Shown here one piece after another: positions 34,039 through 42,278 of a stretch of 59,743 nucleotides of DNA; the first letter of the stretch is position 1; every line of letters begins with the position of its first letter. Position numbers and translations under genes: made by a program. Origin of the DNA: Athalassotoga sp964433875 (GTDB taxonomy: Bacteria; Thermotogota; Thermotogae; Mesoaciditogales; Mesoaciditogaceae); contig CAYSSO010000009.1 in the NCBI GenBank assembly GCA_964433875.1, positions 1 to 59,743 of the forward strand, in the 5' to 3' direction. Under the pieces are notes generated by a model, which saw only the letters and a list, made by a program, of their open reading frames with translations, was not told the DNA's origin and ran no database searches.

Positions 34039-35260
34039 TTCCAAACACCTGCCTTCCTTCGATGAATGTAGATATCACCCTTCCTTTCAATCTTTTACCA
34101 AGAAAAGGTGTGTTAGATGACTTTGACATGAGAGTCTCTCTTGAGACCTGCCATTCTTTTTCTGGATCAAAAATGACGAAATTGGCAGGGAGACCTTCTT
34201 TTATCCTTCCGACCTTAAGTCCATATATCTTTGCCGGATCAGAACTTACCTTTCTCAAAAGTTTCTCAATCTTGAGGCCTTTATTTGAAGCGATGATTAT
34301 TTCATTCAAAAGTGTTTCGAACCCGATTATTCCAAATGGCGCAGATTGGAATTCTACCTCCTTCTCTTCATTTAAATATGGCGCATGATCGGTGATTATG
34401 GCATCTATCGTATCATCTTCTATTCCCTCGTAAAGGGCTATCTGGTCATGAATTGTCGGAAATGGTGGATTTATCTTTTTGAATGTATCGTAATCGTAAA
34501 GGTCTTCATCTTTGAAAACAAGATGATGTATGCAAACATCGCAGGTTACATTTATGCCATCTTTTTTTGCCTGTCTTATCAAACTGACAGCCCTTTTCGT
34601 TGACACATGGGCAATGTGAACATGTGCCCTTGTCAAGTACGAAAGTTCTATCTCACGCGCAACACTTATGGATTCGGCCACATCCGGAATCCCGCTTATG
34701 CCATAAAGTGTGGAAAACCATCCTTCTCTCATGTGTCCATTTCCAAGGTATCTGTCCTGACAGTGCGAGATTATCGGAAGACCGAGTTCGTGCGCGTATT
34801 CCATAGCGTGTCTTGCAAGACTCGAATCGTCTAAGAAGTTCCCATCATCTGAAAACCCAACTACACCTGCTCTAGCCATTCTTAGCATTTCCGAAAGTTC
34901 TTTTCCTTCTCTATTTTTCGTTATTGCACCGACTATCTTTAAATCTAAATTAGTCTTTTTCGCCTTTTCCTTTAGATAAATCACCATCGCTTCGTTGTCT
35001 ACAGCAGGAGTTGTATTCGGCATTGCAAAAACTGTCGTTATTCCTCCATGAAATGCGGCCATAGCACCGGAGAAAAGATCTTCCCGCTTTGTTTGTCCTG
35101 GATCCCTGAAATGTGCATGGGTGTCAACAAGTCCCGGCAGAATCCAGAGATCGCCGAGATTTATACATTTTCCTTCATTTTGAACAAAATTCTCTTCAAA
35201 AGAGATCTTCCCGTTGTAAAAACTTTCTCCATCGAAAATCTTCGTGCTCTCTAAGATCAA
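33998..35260 (-). CDS. pyrC: Dihydroorotase
   Basis: 420-residue metal-dependent amidohydrolase cyclising carbamoyl aspartate. The metal ligands are in VDTHAHFRDPG, the catalytic region in HIAHVSTK and ITDHAPYL, and GLPANFVIFDPEKEW is the usual C-terminal signature. Start is TTG overlapping the pyrB stop by 4 nt, with GGAGGT 8 nt upstream. This is the type I, Gram-positive-like form. Confidence 0.95.
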   Translation of the reverse strand: MILESTKIFDGESFYNGKISFEENFVQNEGKCINLGDLWILPGLVDTHAHFRDPGQTKREDLFSGAMAAFHGGITTVFAMPNTTPAVDNEAMVIYLKEKAKKTNLDLKIVGAITKNREGKELSEMLRMARAGVVGFSDDGNFLDDSSLARHAMEYAHELGLPIISHCQDRYLGNGHMREGWFSTLYGISGIPDVAESISVAREIELSYLTRAHVHIAHVSTKRAVSLIRQAKKDGINVTCDVCIHHLVFKDEDLYDYDTFKKINPPFPTIHDQIALYEGIEDDTIDAIITDHAPYLNEEKEVEFQSAPFGIIGFETLLNEIIIASNKGLKIEKLLRKVSSDPAKIYGLKVGRIKEGLPANFVIFDPEKEWQVSRETLMSKSSNTPFLGKRLKGRVISTFIEGRQVFGNVEKIGERILHFA

Positions 35261-36168
35261 TTCGTTACACCTCCCAGTATAAGATCGAGTAAAGCCATTC
35301 TTACAAAAACGCCGTTTGTAACCTGTTCTTCAACGACAGATGAATCTGAATCAGAAACTTCCTCCATCACCTCTACCCCTCTGTTCATGGGACCGGGATG
35401 CATGAAAATAGAATTTTTGGCCATCTCCATTCTTTTGGAATTTATCCCGTAAAATTCATTGTACTCATCGAGTGTCGAGAAGAACCCACCGCTTTGGCGT
35501 TCAAGTTGAACCCTCAATCCCATTACAGCGTCAGACTGAGAGATGCTTTTCTCAATATCATGAGAGATTTTAACGCCGTAATTTTCAAAGTATGAAGGAA
35601 CAAAACTCTCAGGCCCCGCAAAGGTCACGTCGGCACCAAGCATTTTGAGTAATTTGGCATTTGATCTTGCAACCCTGCTGTGAAGGACATCTCCTATTAT
35701 GACTATTTTGATGTTGAAATTTCCGAATTTTTCCCAGATCGTGTAGGCATCGAGTAAGGCCTGAGTAGGATGGGCATGTATACCGTCTCCGGCGTTGATT
35801 ACGGGGGAATTCGTGTATTTTTTCATCATTACCGGACTGCCCGGTTCTGAATGCCTTATGATGTATAGATCTATACCCATAGCGTCAAGAGTTTTAACTG
35901 TGTCCTTGAAAGATTCTCCCTTGTTTAAAGAACTCGTTGAGGCGGTAAAGTTGACGACATCGGCCCCGAGCCTTTTTGCCGCCAATTCAAAAGAAATCCT
36001 CGTTCTTGTCGAGGATTCAAAAAAGAGGGTACAAATGTTTCTTCCCTTTAAAGATGTCCATTTTTGAAAGCCATGTCCTTTAAAAAATCGAGTTCTTTCA
36101 AATATTTCTTTGACATCTTCAGCCTCAAGATCATCAACGTCAAAAAGGTCCTTTCCTCGAATACTCAT
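35257..36168 (-). CDS. pyrB: Aspartate carbamoyltransferase catalytic chain
   Basis: About 303-residue first committed enzyme of pyrimidine synthesis. The carbamoyl-phosphate motif FFESSTRTRISFELAA and HPTQALLDAYTIWE are diagnostic, and FMHPGPMNRGVEV closes the active site. No regulatory chain gene pyrI is present, so the enzyme is probably the unregulated type. ATG 36168 gives a better distance to AGGAGG than the ATG three bases earlier. It is the first enzyme gene behind the leader ORF and attenuator. Confidence 0.95.
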   Translation of the reverse strand: MSIRGKDLFDVDDLEAEDVKEIFERTRFFKGHGFQKWTSLKGRNICTLFFESSTRTRISFELAAKRLGADVVNFTASTSSLNKGESFKDTVKTLDAMGIDLYIIRHSEPGSPVMMKKYTNSPVINAGDGIHAHPTQALLDAYTIWEKFGNFNIKIVIIGDVLHSRVARSNAKLLKMLGADVTFAGPESFVPSYFENYGVKISHDIEKSISQSDAVMGLRVQLERQSGGFFSTLDEYNEFYGINSKRMEMAKNSIFMHPGPMNRGVEVMEEVSDSDSSVVEEQVTNGVFVRMALLDLILGGVTN

Positions 36169-36320
36169 CATCTACCTCCTTCAACATATATAAAAAAAGG
36201 ACGCCTTTTAAAGGCGTCCTCGAAGATAAATTCACCGATAAATTCGAGAAAACAATCTTCGCTTTCCACATCCGGAAAGATAAAATACTTCACATTTTTT
36301 AACTTAAGCGATAAAATCAT
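36168..36320 (-). CDS. Leader peptide of the pyr operon (pyrL-like), 50 codons
   Basis: On the minus strand ATG at 36320-36318 follows AAGGAGG and opens a 50-codon frame that runs through the terminator hairpin at 36198-36220 and stops with TGA at 36170-36168, overlapping the pyrB start region. Its end reads KRRPFFIYVEGGR, where the hairpin and U-tract encode the RRPFF part. The layout matches enterobacterial pyrBI, where translation of the leader close behind RNA polymerase prevents termination when UTP is low. U-rich runs before the hairpin and a possible pause hairpin (36262-36279) support this. It does not resemble any protein family. Confidence 0.65.
   Translation of the reverse strand: MILSLKLKNVKYFIFPDVESEDCFLEFIGEFIFEDAFKRRPFFIYVEGGR
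36190..36220 (-). terminator. Attenuator of the pyr operon
   Basis: AGGACGCC and GGCGTCCT form an 8-bp stem, extendable by T/A pairs, followed in the minus-strand transcript by seven U. It lies inside the leader ORF and about 10 nt before the pyrB ribosome site. CTCGAA and TTCGAG upstream can pair in a competing hairpin that touches the 5' arm. Confidence 0.8.
36262..36279 (-). promoter_or_regulatory. Possible pause hairpin in the pyr leader
   Basis: CTTTCC and GGAAAG form a 6-bp hairpin with a 6-nt loop, about 40 nt upstream of the attenuator and within the leader ORF. In enterobacterial pyrBI a pause site at this position sets the timing of the leading ribosome. Confidence 0.4.
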
Positions 36321-36344
36321 ACTTTCCTCCTTAAGCCAAAAGGG

Positions 36345-36373
36345 ATTATACTATTAATTTCTCAAAAAGTCAA
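36345..36373 (-). promoter_or_regulatory. Promoter of the pyr operon
   Basis: Minus strand TTGACT (36373-36368), exactly 17 nt, TATAAT (36350-36345). The leader ORF begins 25 nt after the -10. Confidence 0.85.
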
Positions 36374-36547
36374 CACGCCGAATTGACTCGTAAGGCAGAG
36401 AACAGGATGTCCTAATGGTTAACTGTGAAAGGTGAGAAATGAAAAGTTTTTCTGATGATTCGGAATTTGAAATTGAAACCTTAAAAAATGCTAAAATTGG
36501 CTTGAAGTTAAAAATCGTCAATCTCATATTTTGAACAGAGGTGGGTA
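36374..36547. other. Intergenic region between the pyr promoter and mobA, with a repeat remnant
   Basis: No ORF. It contains ACAGGATGTCCT (36402 region), similar to the GCAGGATGCC core of the element at 6105-6185, and GATTCGGAATTTGAA (36457-36471), the third copy of the dispersed 15-mer. TAAAAT near 36492 is the best -10 for mobA, but no convincing -35 accompanies it. Confidence 0.35.
36457..36471. repeat. Dispersed 15-bp repeat, copy 2 (one mismatch)
   Basis: GATTCGGAATTTGAA differs at one base from the copies at 6185-6199 and 58080-58094. Confidence 0.45.
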
Positions 36548-37099
36548 TTGAATAATTCCGTAATTCTTGTAATTCTTACCGGTGGAAGATCTTCAAGATT
36601 TGGAACGGACAAATGCACCCACAAAATTAACGGATCGAGGTCTGTTGATCTCATAATAAAAAATATCGGATCTTTGTTTAAAGAGATCATTTTAGCGGGC
36701 CAAAATGAAAATCTTGGCGGATCGATTCCCGATTTAAGGCCGGGGCTTGGCCCTATTTCTGGCCTTTACACTGGTATTTCATCTGGAAATGACGTGTTTT
36801 TAATTTCGTGTGATATGCCATTCGTAAAAAAAGAGGTAGTTGAATTCATCTTAAGCAAAGAAGAGCATAACATAGTATGTCCGATTATCGACGACATTTA
36901 CCAGGTCACCCATGCGTTTTATTCAAAAAAGATCATCTCCTGCCTTGAGGAGGAGATGAATCATTTTAATCCTTCTTTAAAATCTTTGATTTCAAAATGC
37001 GAAGATGTGCTTTTGATAAGAGAAGAAGAATTTAAAAGGTTTGAGAATTACAAGATAAGTTTTTTCAATTTCAATTTTCAAAGTGATCTTCGGCTTTAA
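36548..37099 (+). CDS. mobA: Molybdenum cofactor guanylyltransferase
   Basis: 183-residue nucleotidyltransferase that converts molybdopterin to the guanine dinucleotide cofactor. The GTP-binding loop is ILTGGRSSRFGTDKCTHK and the metal site is in FLISCDMPFVKKEV. Start is TTG with GAGG 6 nt upstream. It converges on the formate dehydrogenase gene, overlapping it by 29 nt. That enzyme needs the product, so the association is functional even though the genes are on opposite strands. Confidence 0.85.
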   Translation: MNNSVILVILTGGRSSRFGTDKCTHKINGSRSVDLIIKNIGSLFKEIILAGQNENLGGSIPDLRPGLGPISGLYTGISSGNDVFLISCDMPFVKKEVVEFILSKEEHNIVCPIIDDIYQVTHAFYSKKIISCLEEEMNHFNPSLKSLISKCEDVLLIREEEFKRFENYKISFFNFNFQSDLRL

Positions 37100-39815
37100 T
37101 TTTTTCTATTTTTACGGCAGAAACTTTAAAGGTCGGTATCTTTGCTATGGGATCTATAGCCGCGAGTGTTAAGATATTTGCCGGAGACTCAGCGTAATGA
37201 AAGGGTATAAACACAAGGCCTTTTTGCGATCTCTCGGTTATCTTTGCAGGGCCTTCTATTGATCCTCGCCGCGATCTTACCCTGACTATCTCGCCATCTC
37301 TTATTCCCAAATCTTTCGCATCTTCCGGATTTATCTCTATCTCAACATTTGGCTTGAGGTCATTTATCTCCTTTACCCTTCTTGTCATCGTCCCGGTATG
37401 GTACTGGTAAAGTATTCGACCAGTTGAAAGGTAGAAAGGATATTCTTCGTCCGGAATCTCTGGAGGTTCTGCGTATTCGACGGGAATGAACTTTCCAAGT
37501 CCATTCTCCGTTGAGAATGTATTTTGGTGAAGTATAGGGGTCCCTTCATCTTCGATCGATCTGCATGGCCATTGAATTCCCCGACGCTCTATCCTTTCGT
37601 AAGATATACCCGCGTATATTGGAGAGACTCTCGATATCTCTTCCATTATCTCTCGCGGGGAATCGTAATGCGCATCGTAGCCAAGTTTGTTCATCAGGTC
37701 TCTTAATATCATCCAGTCAGGCCTTGAATTCCCGACGGGGTTTAAGACCTTTCTTACTCTCTGGACTCTTCTTTCTGTATTTGTAAATGTTCCATCCTTT
37801 TCAAATCCGCTCGATGCCGCTAAAATAACGTGCGCGTATTTTGTCGTGTCATTTGGAAATATATCCATGTCTGCCATAAATTCGAGTTTTTCAAGTGCCC
37901 TTCGCACATGGGACTCATCTGGATGGCTCATAACGGGATTTTCTCCCATCACAAAAAGCGCCTTTATTCTTCCGTCTATTATCGCATCGAACATTTCAAC
38001 GCTTGTCAATCCATTTTTGTCGGGGAGGTATTCTACATTCCATTCCTTTTTGAATTTTTCTCTTGCACTTTCTTTTGAAACGGGCTGGTTCCCGGGAAAA
38101 ACATTTGGAAGGCATCCAACATCTCCCGCTCCCTGAACATTGGACTGGCCTCTTAAAGGATTAACCCCTGACCCCGGCTTTCCTATCTTTCCCGTTGCCA
38201 TGGCAAGGTTGGCTATCGCGATGACATTTTTTGTCCCGCTCACATGCTGGGTTATTCCCATGGCGTAGAGTATAGAAGCGGTCTTTGCCTTTGCATACAT
38301 TTCTGCGGCTCTTATCAATTTTTGTTCATCGACGCCGGTTATCTTTGAAACGTATGCTGGTGTGTATTTATCAACGACCTTTTTTACCTCTTCAAATCCT
38401 TCAGTTCTTCTGGATATGAATTCTTCATCTGTTAGGTTTTCATGGATTATCACGTTCAAAAGGCCGTTGAGAATTGCAAGATCTGTCCCAGGAAGGTTTC
38501 TAAGCCACAGTTCGGCGTAATCGACAAGTTCTATTTTTCTTGGATCTATAACTATTAGATGAGAGCCATTCCTCACGACCCTTTTCACGCGAGAGCCGTA
38601 AACGGGATGGTTTTCCGTCGTGTTAGTGCCAATTGTAATTATTACTTCCGCATTTTCTATGTCTTCCATAGGATTGGTCATAGCGCCAGTTCCAAAGGTC
38701 ATTGAAAGGCCGGCAACTGTCGAGGCGTGGCACAGTCTTGCGCAATGATCGATGTTATTCGTCCCTATTATGGCCCTTGCTATCTTTTGTAAAAGGTAAT
38801 TTTCTTCGTTCGTGCATCTTGCAGACGATAAAAACCCTATAGAATCGGGGCCGTACTTTTCCTTTATCTCGATCAATTTCTTGGCCGTGTAATCGATGGC
38901 CTCATCCCATGTTACAGGTACGAATTCTCCATTTTTCTTCAAAAGCGGAGACTTTAACCTGTCAGGATGATTTACAAAACTATATCCGAACTTTCCCTTG
39001 ACGCATGTTGCTATTCCATCATTTACCTCTTTGTTTTCAGATGAACCCTGAATTCTTACTATATCATTTTTCTTTGGATCGAAGTAAACATCTATTTGAC
39101 ATCCAACGCCACAATACAGGCATGTGGTCTTTACCTTTTCAACTTTGTTCCATCTGGCCTTTCCTATCGATGGCTTTTCGGCTATCGCGCCTGTTGGACA
39201 TATACTTGCGCACTCTCCACAACTCACGCAATCAGTCTGCGCAAGAGGAAGATTCATAAAGGTCGATGGGTAAGACTCATGGCCTCTTTGAACCATCGAA
39301 TAGATAGACATGCCCTCCACCTCGTCACAAACGCGAACGCACAACTGACATTTTATGCATTTGTTCAAATCTCTTACGATGAACTCACTCGAGTCGTCTA
39401 TTTTGTATCTCTTTTCTTTCATGTAGCCAAATAATGGTCTACCAGATGGGAAGTACTCGTACGCAAGATCTTGAAGTGCACAATTTCCATTTTGATCGCA
39501 TGTCATGCAATCGTCGGGATGATCCTTCAGCAACAAAGACAAATTCACTTCTCTCGATTCCCTGACAAGCGGTGAATTTGTCTTTATCTTCATCCCTTCT
39601 CTTACTTCGGCCGTGCATGATGTAACAAGATTTTTTGATCCCTCAACTTCAACGACACACATGCGACACGCGCCTATACTTTTTAAAGCGGGGTGGTAGC
39701 AAAGATGTGGAATATCGAATCCATTTTCAAGCAAAAATTCAAGGAGATTTTTACCTTCGGGAATATTATAAACTTTGCCATCTATTTCTATGTACAGAGT
39801 CTTTCCGTTAATCAA
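37071..39815 (-). CDS. fdhA: Formate dehydrogenase alpha subunit, cysteine type
   Basis: 914-residue molybdopterin oxidoreductase with an N-terminal ferredoxin-like extension. A [2Fe-2S] domain (about 1-80, CYHPALKSIGACRMC), a His/Cys [4Fe-4S] domain (DHPDDCMTCDQNGNC), two [4Fe-4S] clusters (CIKCQLCVRVC and CVSCGECASICP) and the molybdopterin part with CLYCGVGC follow in order. The active-site residue is Cys362 in CARLCHAST, not selenocysteine. Start is TTG with GGAGGTGAT 4-6 nt upstream. It overlaps xpt by 8 nt. No beta or gamma subunit is encoded nearby, so the electron partner must lie elsewhere. It could oxidise formate or reduce CO2. Confidence 0.88.
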   Translation of the reverse strand: MINGKTLYIEIDGKVYNIPEGKNLLEFLLENGFDIPHLCYHPALKSIGACRMCVVEVEGSKNLVTSCTAEVREGMKIKTNSPLVRESREVNLSLLLKDHPDDCMTCDQNGNCALQDLAYEYFPSGRPLFGYMKEKRYKIDDSSEFIVRDLNKCIKCQLCVRVCDEVEGMSIYSMVQRGHESYPSTFMNLPLAQTDCVSCGECASICPTGAIAEKPSIGKARWNKVEKVKTTCLYCGVGCQIDVYFDPKKNDIVRIQGSSENKEVNDGIATCVKGKFGYSFVNHPDRLKSPLLKKNGEFVPVTWDEAIDYTAKKLIEIKEKYGPDSIGFLSSARCTNEENYLLQKIARAIIGTNNIDHCARLCHASTVAGLSMTFGTGAMTNPMEDIENAEVIITIGTNTTENHPVYGSRVKRVVRNGSHLIVIDPRKIELVDYAELWLRNLPGTDLAILNGLLNVIIHENLTDEEFISRRTEGFEEVKKVVDKYTPAYVSKITGVDEQKLIRAAEMYAKAKTASILYAMGITQHVSGTKNVIAIANLAMATGKIGKPGSGVNPLRGQSNVQGAGDVGCLPNVFPGNQPVSKESAREKFKKEWNVEYLPDKNGLTSVEMFDAIIDGRIKALFVMGENPVMSHPDESHVRRALEKLEFMADMDIFPNDTTKYAHVILAASSGFEKDGTFTNTERRVQRVRKVLNPVGNSRPDWMILRDLMNKLGYDAHYDSPREIMEEISRVSPIYAGISYERIERRGIQWPCRSIEDEGTPILHQNTFSTENGLGKFIPVEYAEPPEIPDEEYPFYLSTGRILYQYHTGTMTRRVKEINDLKPNVEIEINPEDAKDLGIRDGEIVRVRSRRGSIEGPAKITERSQKGLVFIPFHYAESPANILTLAAIDPIAKIPTFKVSAVKIEKIKAEDHFEN

Positions 39816-40380
39816 AGATCACCTCCCCATTTTTCATCGATTTTATTATTGCGAGAGATTCTATTCTTACATTTTCCTTTTCAAGCACCTTTCTTCCATT
39901 CTGAAAGGCTTTTTCTATTACAATTCCAACGCCGGCAACATGGGCACCGGAATCTCTTACTATCTTTATAAGGCCTAATGTAGCGCTGCCATTGGCCAGA
40001 AAATCGTCAATTATGAGAACAGAATCTTCAGCAGATAAAAATCTCTTCGATACTCTTATTCTGTAGGGTCTGTTTTTTGTGAAGGAAAAGATATCGGCCT
40101 CGTAGGTTTCAGAATCGAGATTGAAGGCCTCATGCTTTTTGGCAAAGACAACGGGCACATAGTCAAAATACTGGGCAGTTATACATGCCACGCTTATTCC
40201 AGAAGACTCGACGGTTAATATCCTGGTTACCTTTTCATCTTGAAATCTTTTCTTGAACTCTTTACCAATTTCGTTCATCAATTTTATGTCTATCTGATGA
40301 TTCAAAAAACTGTCTACCTTGAGTATGTCTTCTCCTATGACTCTGCCGTCTTTTAAGATCCTTTCCTCAAGCAGATCCAT
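39808..40380 (-). CDS. xpt: Xanthine phosphoribosyltransferase
   Basis: 190-residue purine salvage enzyme converting xanthine to XMP. It agrees closely with Bacillus Xpt: VLKVDSFLNHQID-type segment (here ILKVDSFLNHQID), ESSGISVACITAQY, and the PRPP motif SVLIIDDFLANGSATLG. It is located between fdhA and the cyclodeaminase in a nucleoside-use operon, consistent with salvage of bases released from imported nucleosides. Confidence 0.93.
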   Translation of the reverse strand: MDLLEERILKDGRVIGEDILKVDSFLNHQIDIKLMNEIGKEFKKRFQDEKVTRILTVESSGISVACITAQYFDYVPVVFAKKHEAFNLDSETYEADIFSFTKNRPYRIRVSKRFLSAEDSVLIIDDFLANGSATLGLIKIVRDSGAHVAGVGIVIEKAFQNGRKVLEKENVRIESLAIIKSMKNGEVIFD

Positions 40381-40987
40381 CTAATCCCGATTCCTCAAGG
40401 CACTTTGTGACCATGCCACCGATCACATCGATAGCCTCTTTCATTTTAGATACGAAGGTTTGATCTTTTATGAGTTTAAGGTTTATTTCGACATTTGAAT
40501 TAGCTATTTCAAAAGCGGCCTTCAAAAGCCACGCGGCACTTTTGGCATCGCTTAAAGCATTTTTATTTCCATATTTATTAACGAACTGTGCCATCGGACA
40601 AACTTTCGATATCTCTCTTGCGAGTTCGTATGGCATTTCACTTGCCCTTTTGAGTGCTTCTTGAAGTTTTTCGTTTCTTTTTTGCTTCTCCTCGTCAGTG
40701 TTCTTTGGCAATTTCATCGCTTCCATTACGCCATCAAAGGCCATGGCATCCAAGTCGGCAAGGTCCAAAAATCTTTTCCTCCTGTAGGCGGCCTCACTTA
40801 TGATTCTTTCCATTTCGGCCTCATAATCTTCATATCCCTTTTTCCCGACTGTAAGAGAGGCGACCATTTCGATAAGTGCGGTTGCCATCGACGCAGTTAT
40901 CGCTCCAACTGCTCCACCGCCGGGGGTAGGAGAATTAGATGCCACCGAATCAACGAATTCACTTACTTTTTGATCGCGAAAACTCAT
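40367..40987 (-). CDS. fchA: Formimidoyltetrahydrofolate cyclodeaminase family protein
   Basis: 206-residue helical protein of the FTCD C-terminal family, which converts 5-formimino-THF to 5,10-methenyl-THF and ammonia. SVASNSPTPGGGAVGAITAS is the diagnostic N-terminal motif; FDGVMEAMKLPK and NALSDAKSAAWLLKAAFEIA follow. It overlaps xpt by 14 nt and deoC by 4 nt. Beside a formate dehydrogenase and xanthine salvage it may link purine or histidine breakdown to one-carbon units, but no formiminotransferase is seen in the window. Confidence 0.87.
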   Translation of the reverse strand: MSFRDQKVSEFVDSVASNSPTPGGGAVGAITASMATALIEMVASLTVGKKGYEDYEAEMERIISEAAYRRKRFLDLADLDAMAFDGVMEAMKLPKNTDEEKQKRNEKLQEALKRASEMPYELAREISKVCPMAQFVNKYGNKNALSDAKSAAWLLKAAFEIANSNVEINLKLIKDQTFVSKMKEAIDVIGGMVTKCLEESGLDGSA

Positions 40988-41715
40988 TTTGCACCTCCCA
41001 TTATTTCAACAGATCGCGAAGCGCCTATTCTATTTGCACCGGCCGCTATCATTTTGACAGCATCTTCGTAAGAATGGATCCCACCCGATGCCTTCACTCC
41101 CATCTTCTCGCCGACTACAAACCTCATCAGGGCAACGTCTCTGTCAACTGCCCCACCTTTAGAATATCCGGTCGATGTTTTCACAAAATGGGCACCGGCC
41201 TCTTTAGATATAACACAGGCCGCAACTTTTTCTTCAAAACTCAAAAGCGCCGTCTCGATTATCACCTTGACCACTTTGCCTTTTGAGGATTCTACTACCG
41301 ATCTTATGTCATCGTAAACTTCCGTGTATTCGGAATCTTTCAAAGCGCCTATGTTTATAACCATGTCTATCTCATCCGCGCCGTGATCCACGGCCCATGA
41401 TGCCTCGGCAGACTTTATTTTACTTGGAACTGCACCAAATGGAAATGCGACAACACTCGCAATCTTCGATTTTCCATTTACTCTCTCAAAAACATGGGGC
41501 ACCCAGAAAGAATTAACGCAGACGGAATAAAAATTAAATTCAAGTGCTTCATCACAGACTTTATCTATCTGAGAAGATGTCGCGTCTGGAGAGAGTAGTG
41601 TGTGATCTATCATACCGGCAAGTTCCGATCTTGAGATCGATACCGTTTTTGGATTGAATTGGAAGTCTTTCGCCTTTATTATTTCTTTCTCTATCTTTGA
41701 TATAAGACCATCCAT
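40984..41715 (-). CDS. deoC: Deoxyribose-phosphate aldolase
   Basis: 243-residue class I aldolase splitting deoxyribose 5-phosphate into glyceraldehyde 3-phosphate and acetaldehyde. The Schiff-base Lys is in AHFVKTSTGYSKGGA, with MIDHTLLSPDAT and VINIGALKDSEY also diagnostic. GGAGATGATC precedes the ATG. It lies within the operon downstream of the nucleoside importer, so imported deoxynucleosides are a likely carbon source; nucleoside phosphorylase and deoB are not in the window. Confidence 0.95.
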   Translation of the reverse strand: MDGLISKIEKEIIKAKDFQFNPKTVSISRSELAGMIDHTLLSPDATSSQIDKVCDEALEFNFYSVCVNSFWVPHVFERVNGKSKIASVVAFPFGAVPSKIKSAEASWAVDHGADEIDMVINIGALKDSEYTEVYDDIRSVVESSKGKVVKVIIETALLSFEEKVAACVISKEAGAHFVKTSTGYSKGGAVDRDVALMRFVVGEKMGVKASGGIHSYEDAVKMIAAGANRIGASRSVEIMGGAK

Positions 41716-41728
41716 TCAGATCATCTCC

Positions 41729-42274
41729 TTAAAGGTTGATCTCGTCATGAATAGATTTCATAGCCTCAAGGGCTATTTCAAAATATTCATCAAGGGCAAA
41801 ACCAAGTTCCGAACACATCGCCATTTGTTCGCGACTTGCACCTTTTGCAAAGGATTTTTCTTTAAATCTTTTGATGAGAAATTTGGTGTCTACAGGCTCG
41901 AGTTTTTTCTCAGGTCTTATGAGAGCCGCCGCCGTTATAAAACCTGTCGTCGGATCGGCAACGTAGAGCGCCTTTTCTATTTTTGTTTCAAGTGGCTTTT
42001 TCTCCGCATGAGCAAGTATGGCATCATAAACTTCCTGAGGAAGGTTATAACTTTTTAGCATCTCAACGCTTACAAATCCGTGCCTATCTGGATTGTTTTC
42101 TGTTTCTGGATAATCGTAATCATGAAGAATTCCTGTTATCTCCCACTCATTTTCATCTTCATTCATCTTTCTTGCCAAAGCCTTCATCACAGATCCCGTT
42201 GCTATCATATGATTGACAAGGTTTTCCGACTCAACATGCGATTTTACAAGCAATATGGCTTCTTCTCTTGTCAT
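41729..42274 (-). CDS. HD-domain phosphohydrolase
   Basis: About 181 residues. The HD metal site is seen in VNHMIATGSVMKALARKM and GILHDYDYPETENNPDRHG, with AHAEKKPLETKIEKALYVAD providing the later His and Asp. The ATG at 42274 is chosen because AAGGAGTG lies 6 nt before it. Context among nucleoside-use genes suggests a nucleotide or sugar-phosphate hydrolase, but the substrate cannot be named. Confidence 0.82.
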   Translation of the reverse strand: MTREEAILLVKSHVESENLVNHMIATGSVMKALARKMNEDENEWEITGILHDYDYPETENNPDRHGFVSVEMLKSYNLPQEVYDAILAHAEKKPLETKIEKALYVADPTTGFITAAALIRPEKKLEPVDTKFLIKRFKEKSFAKGASREQMAMCSELGFALDEYFEIALEAMKSIHDEINL

Positions 42275-42278
42275 AAAA

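Noticed and set aside
38701..38760. Selenocysteine in the formate dehydrogenase
   Set aside because: The active-site codon at 38732-38730 is TGC (Cys362), not TGA, and the frame needs no recoding.
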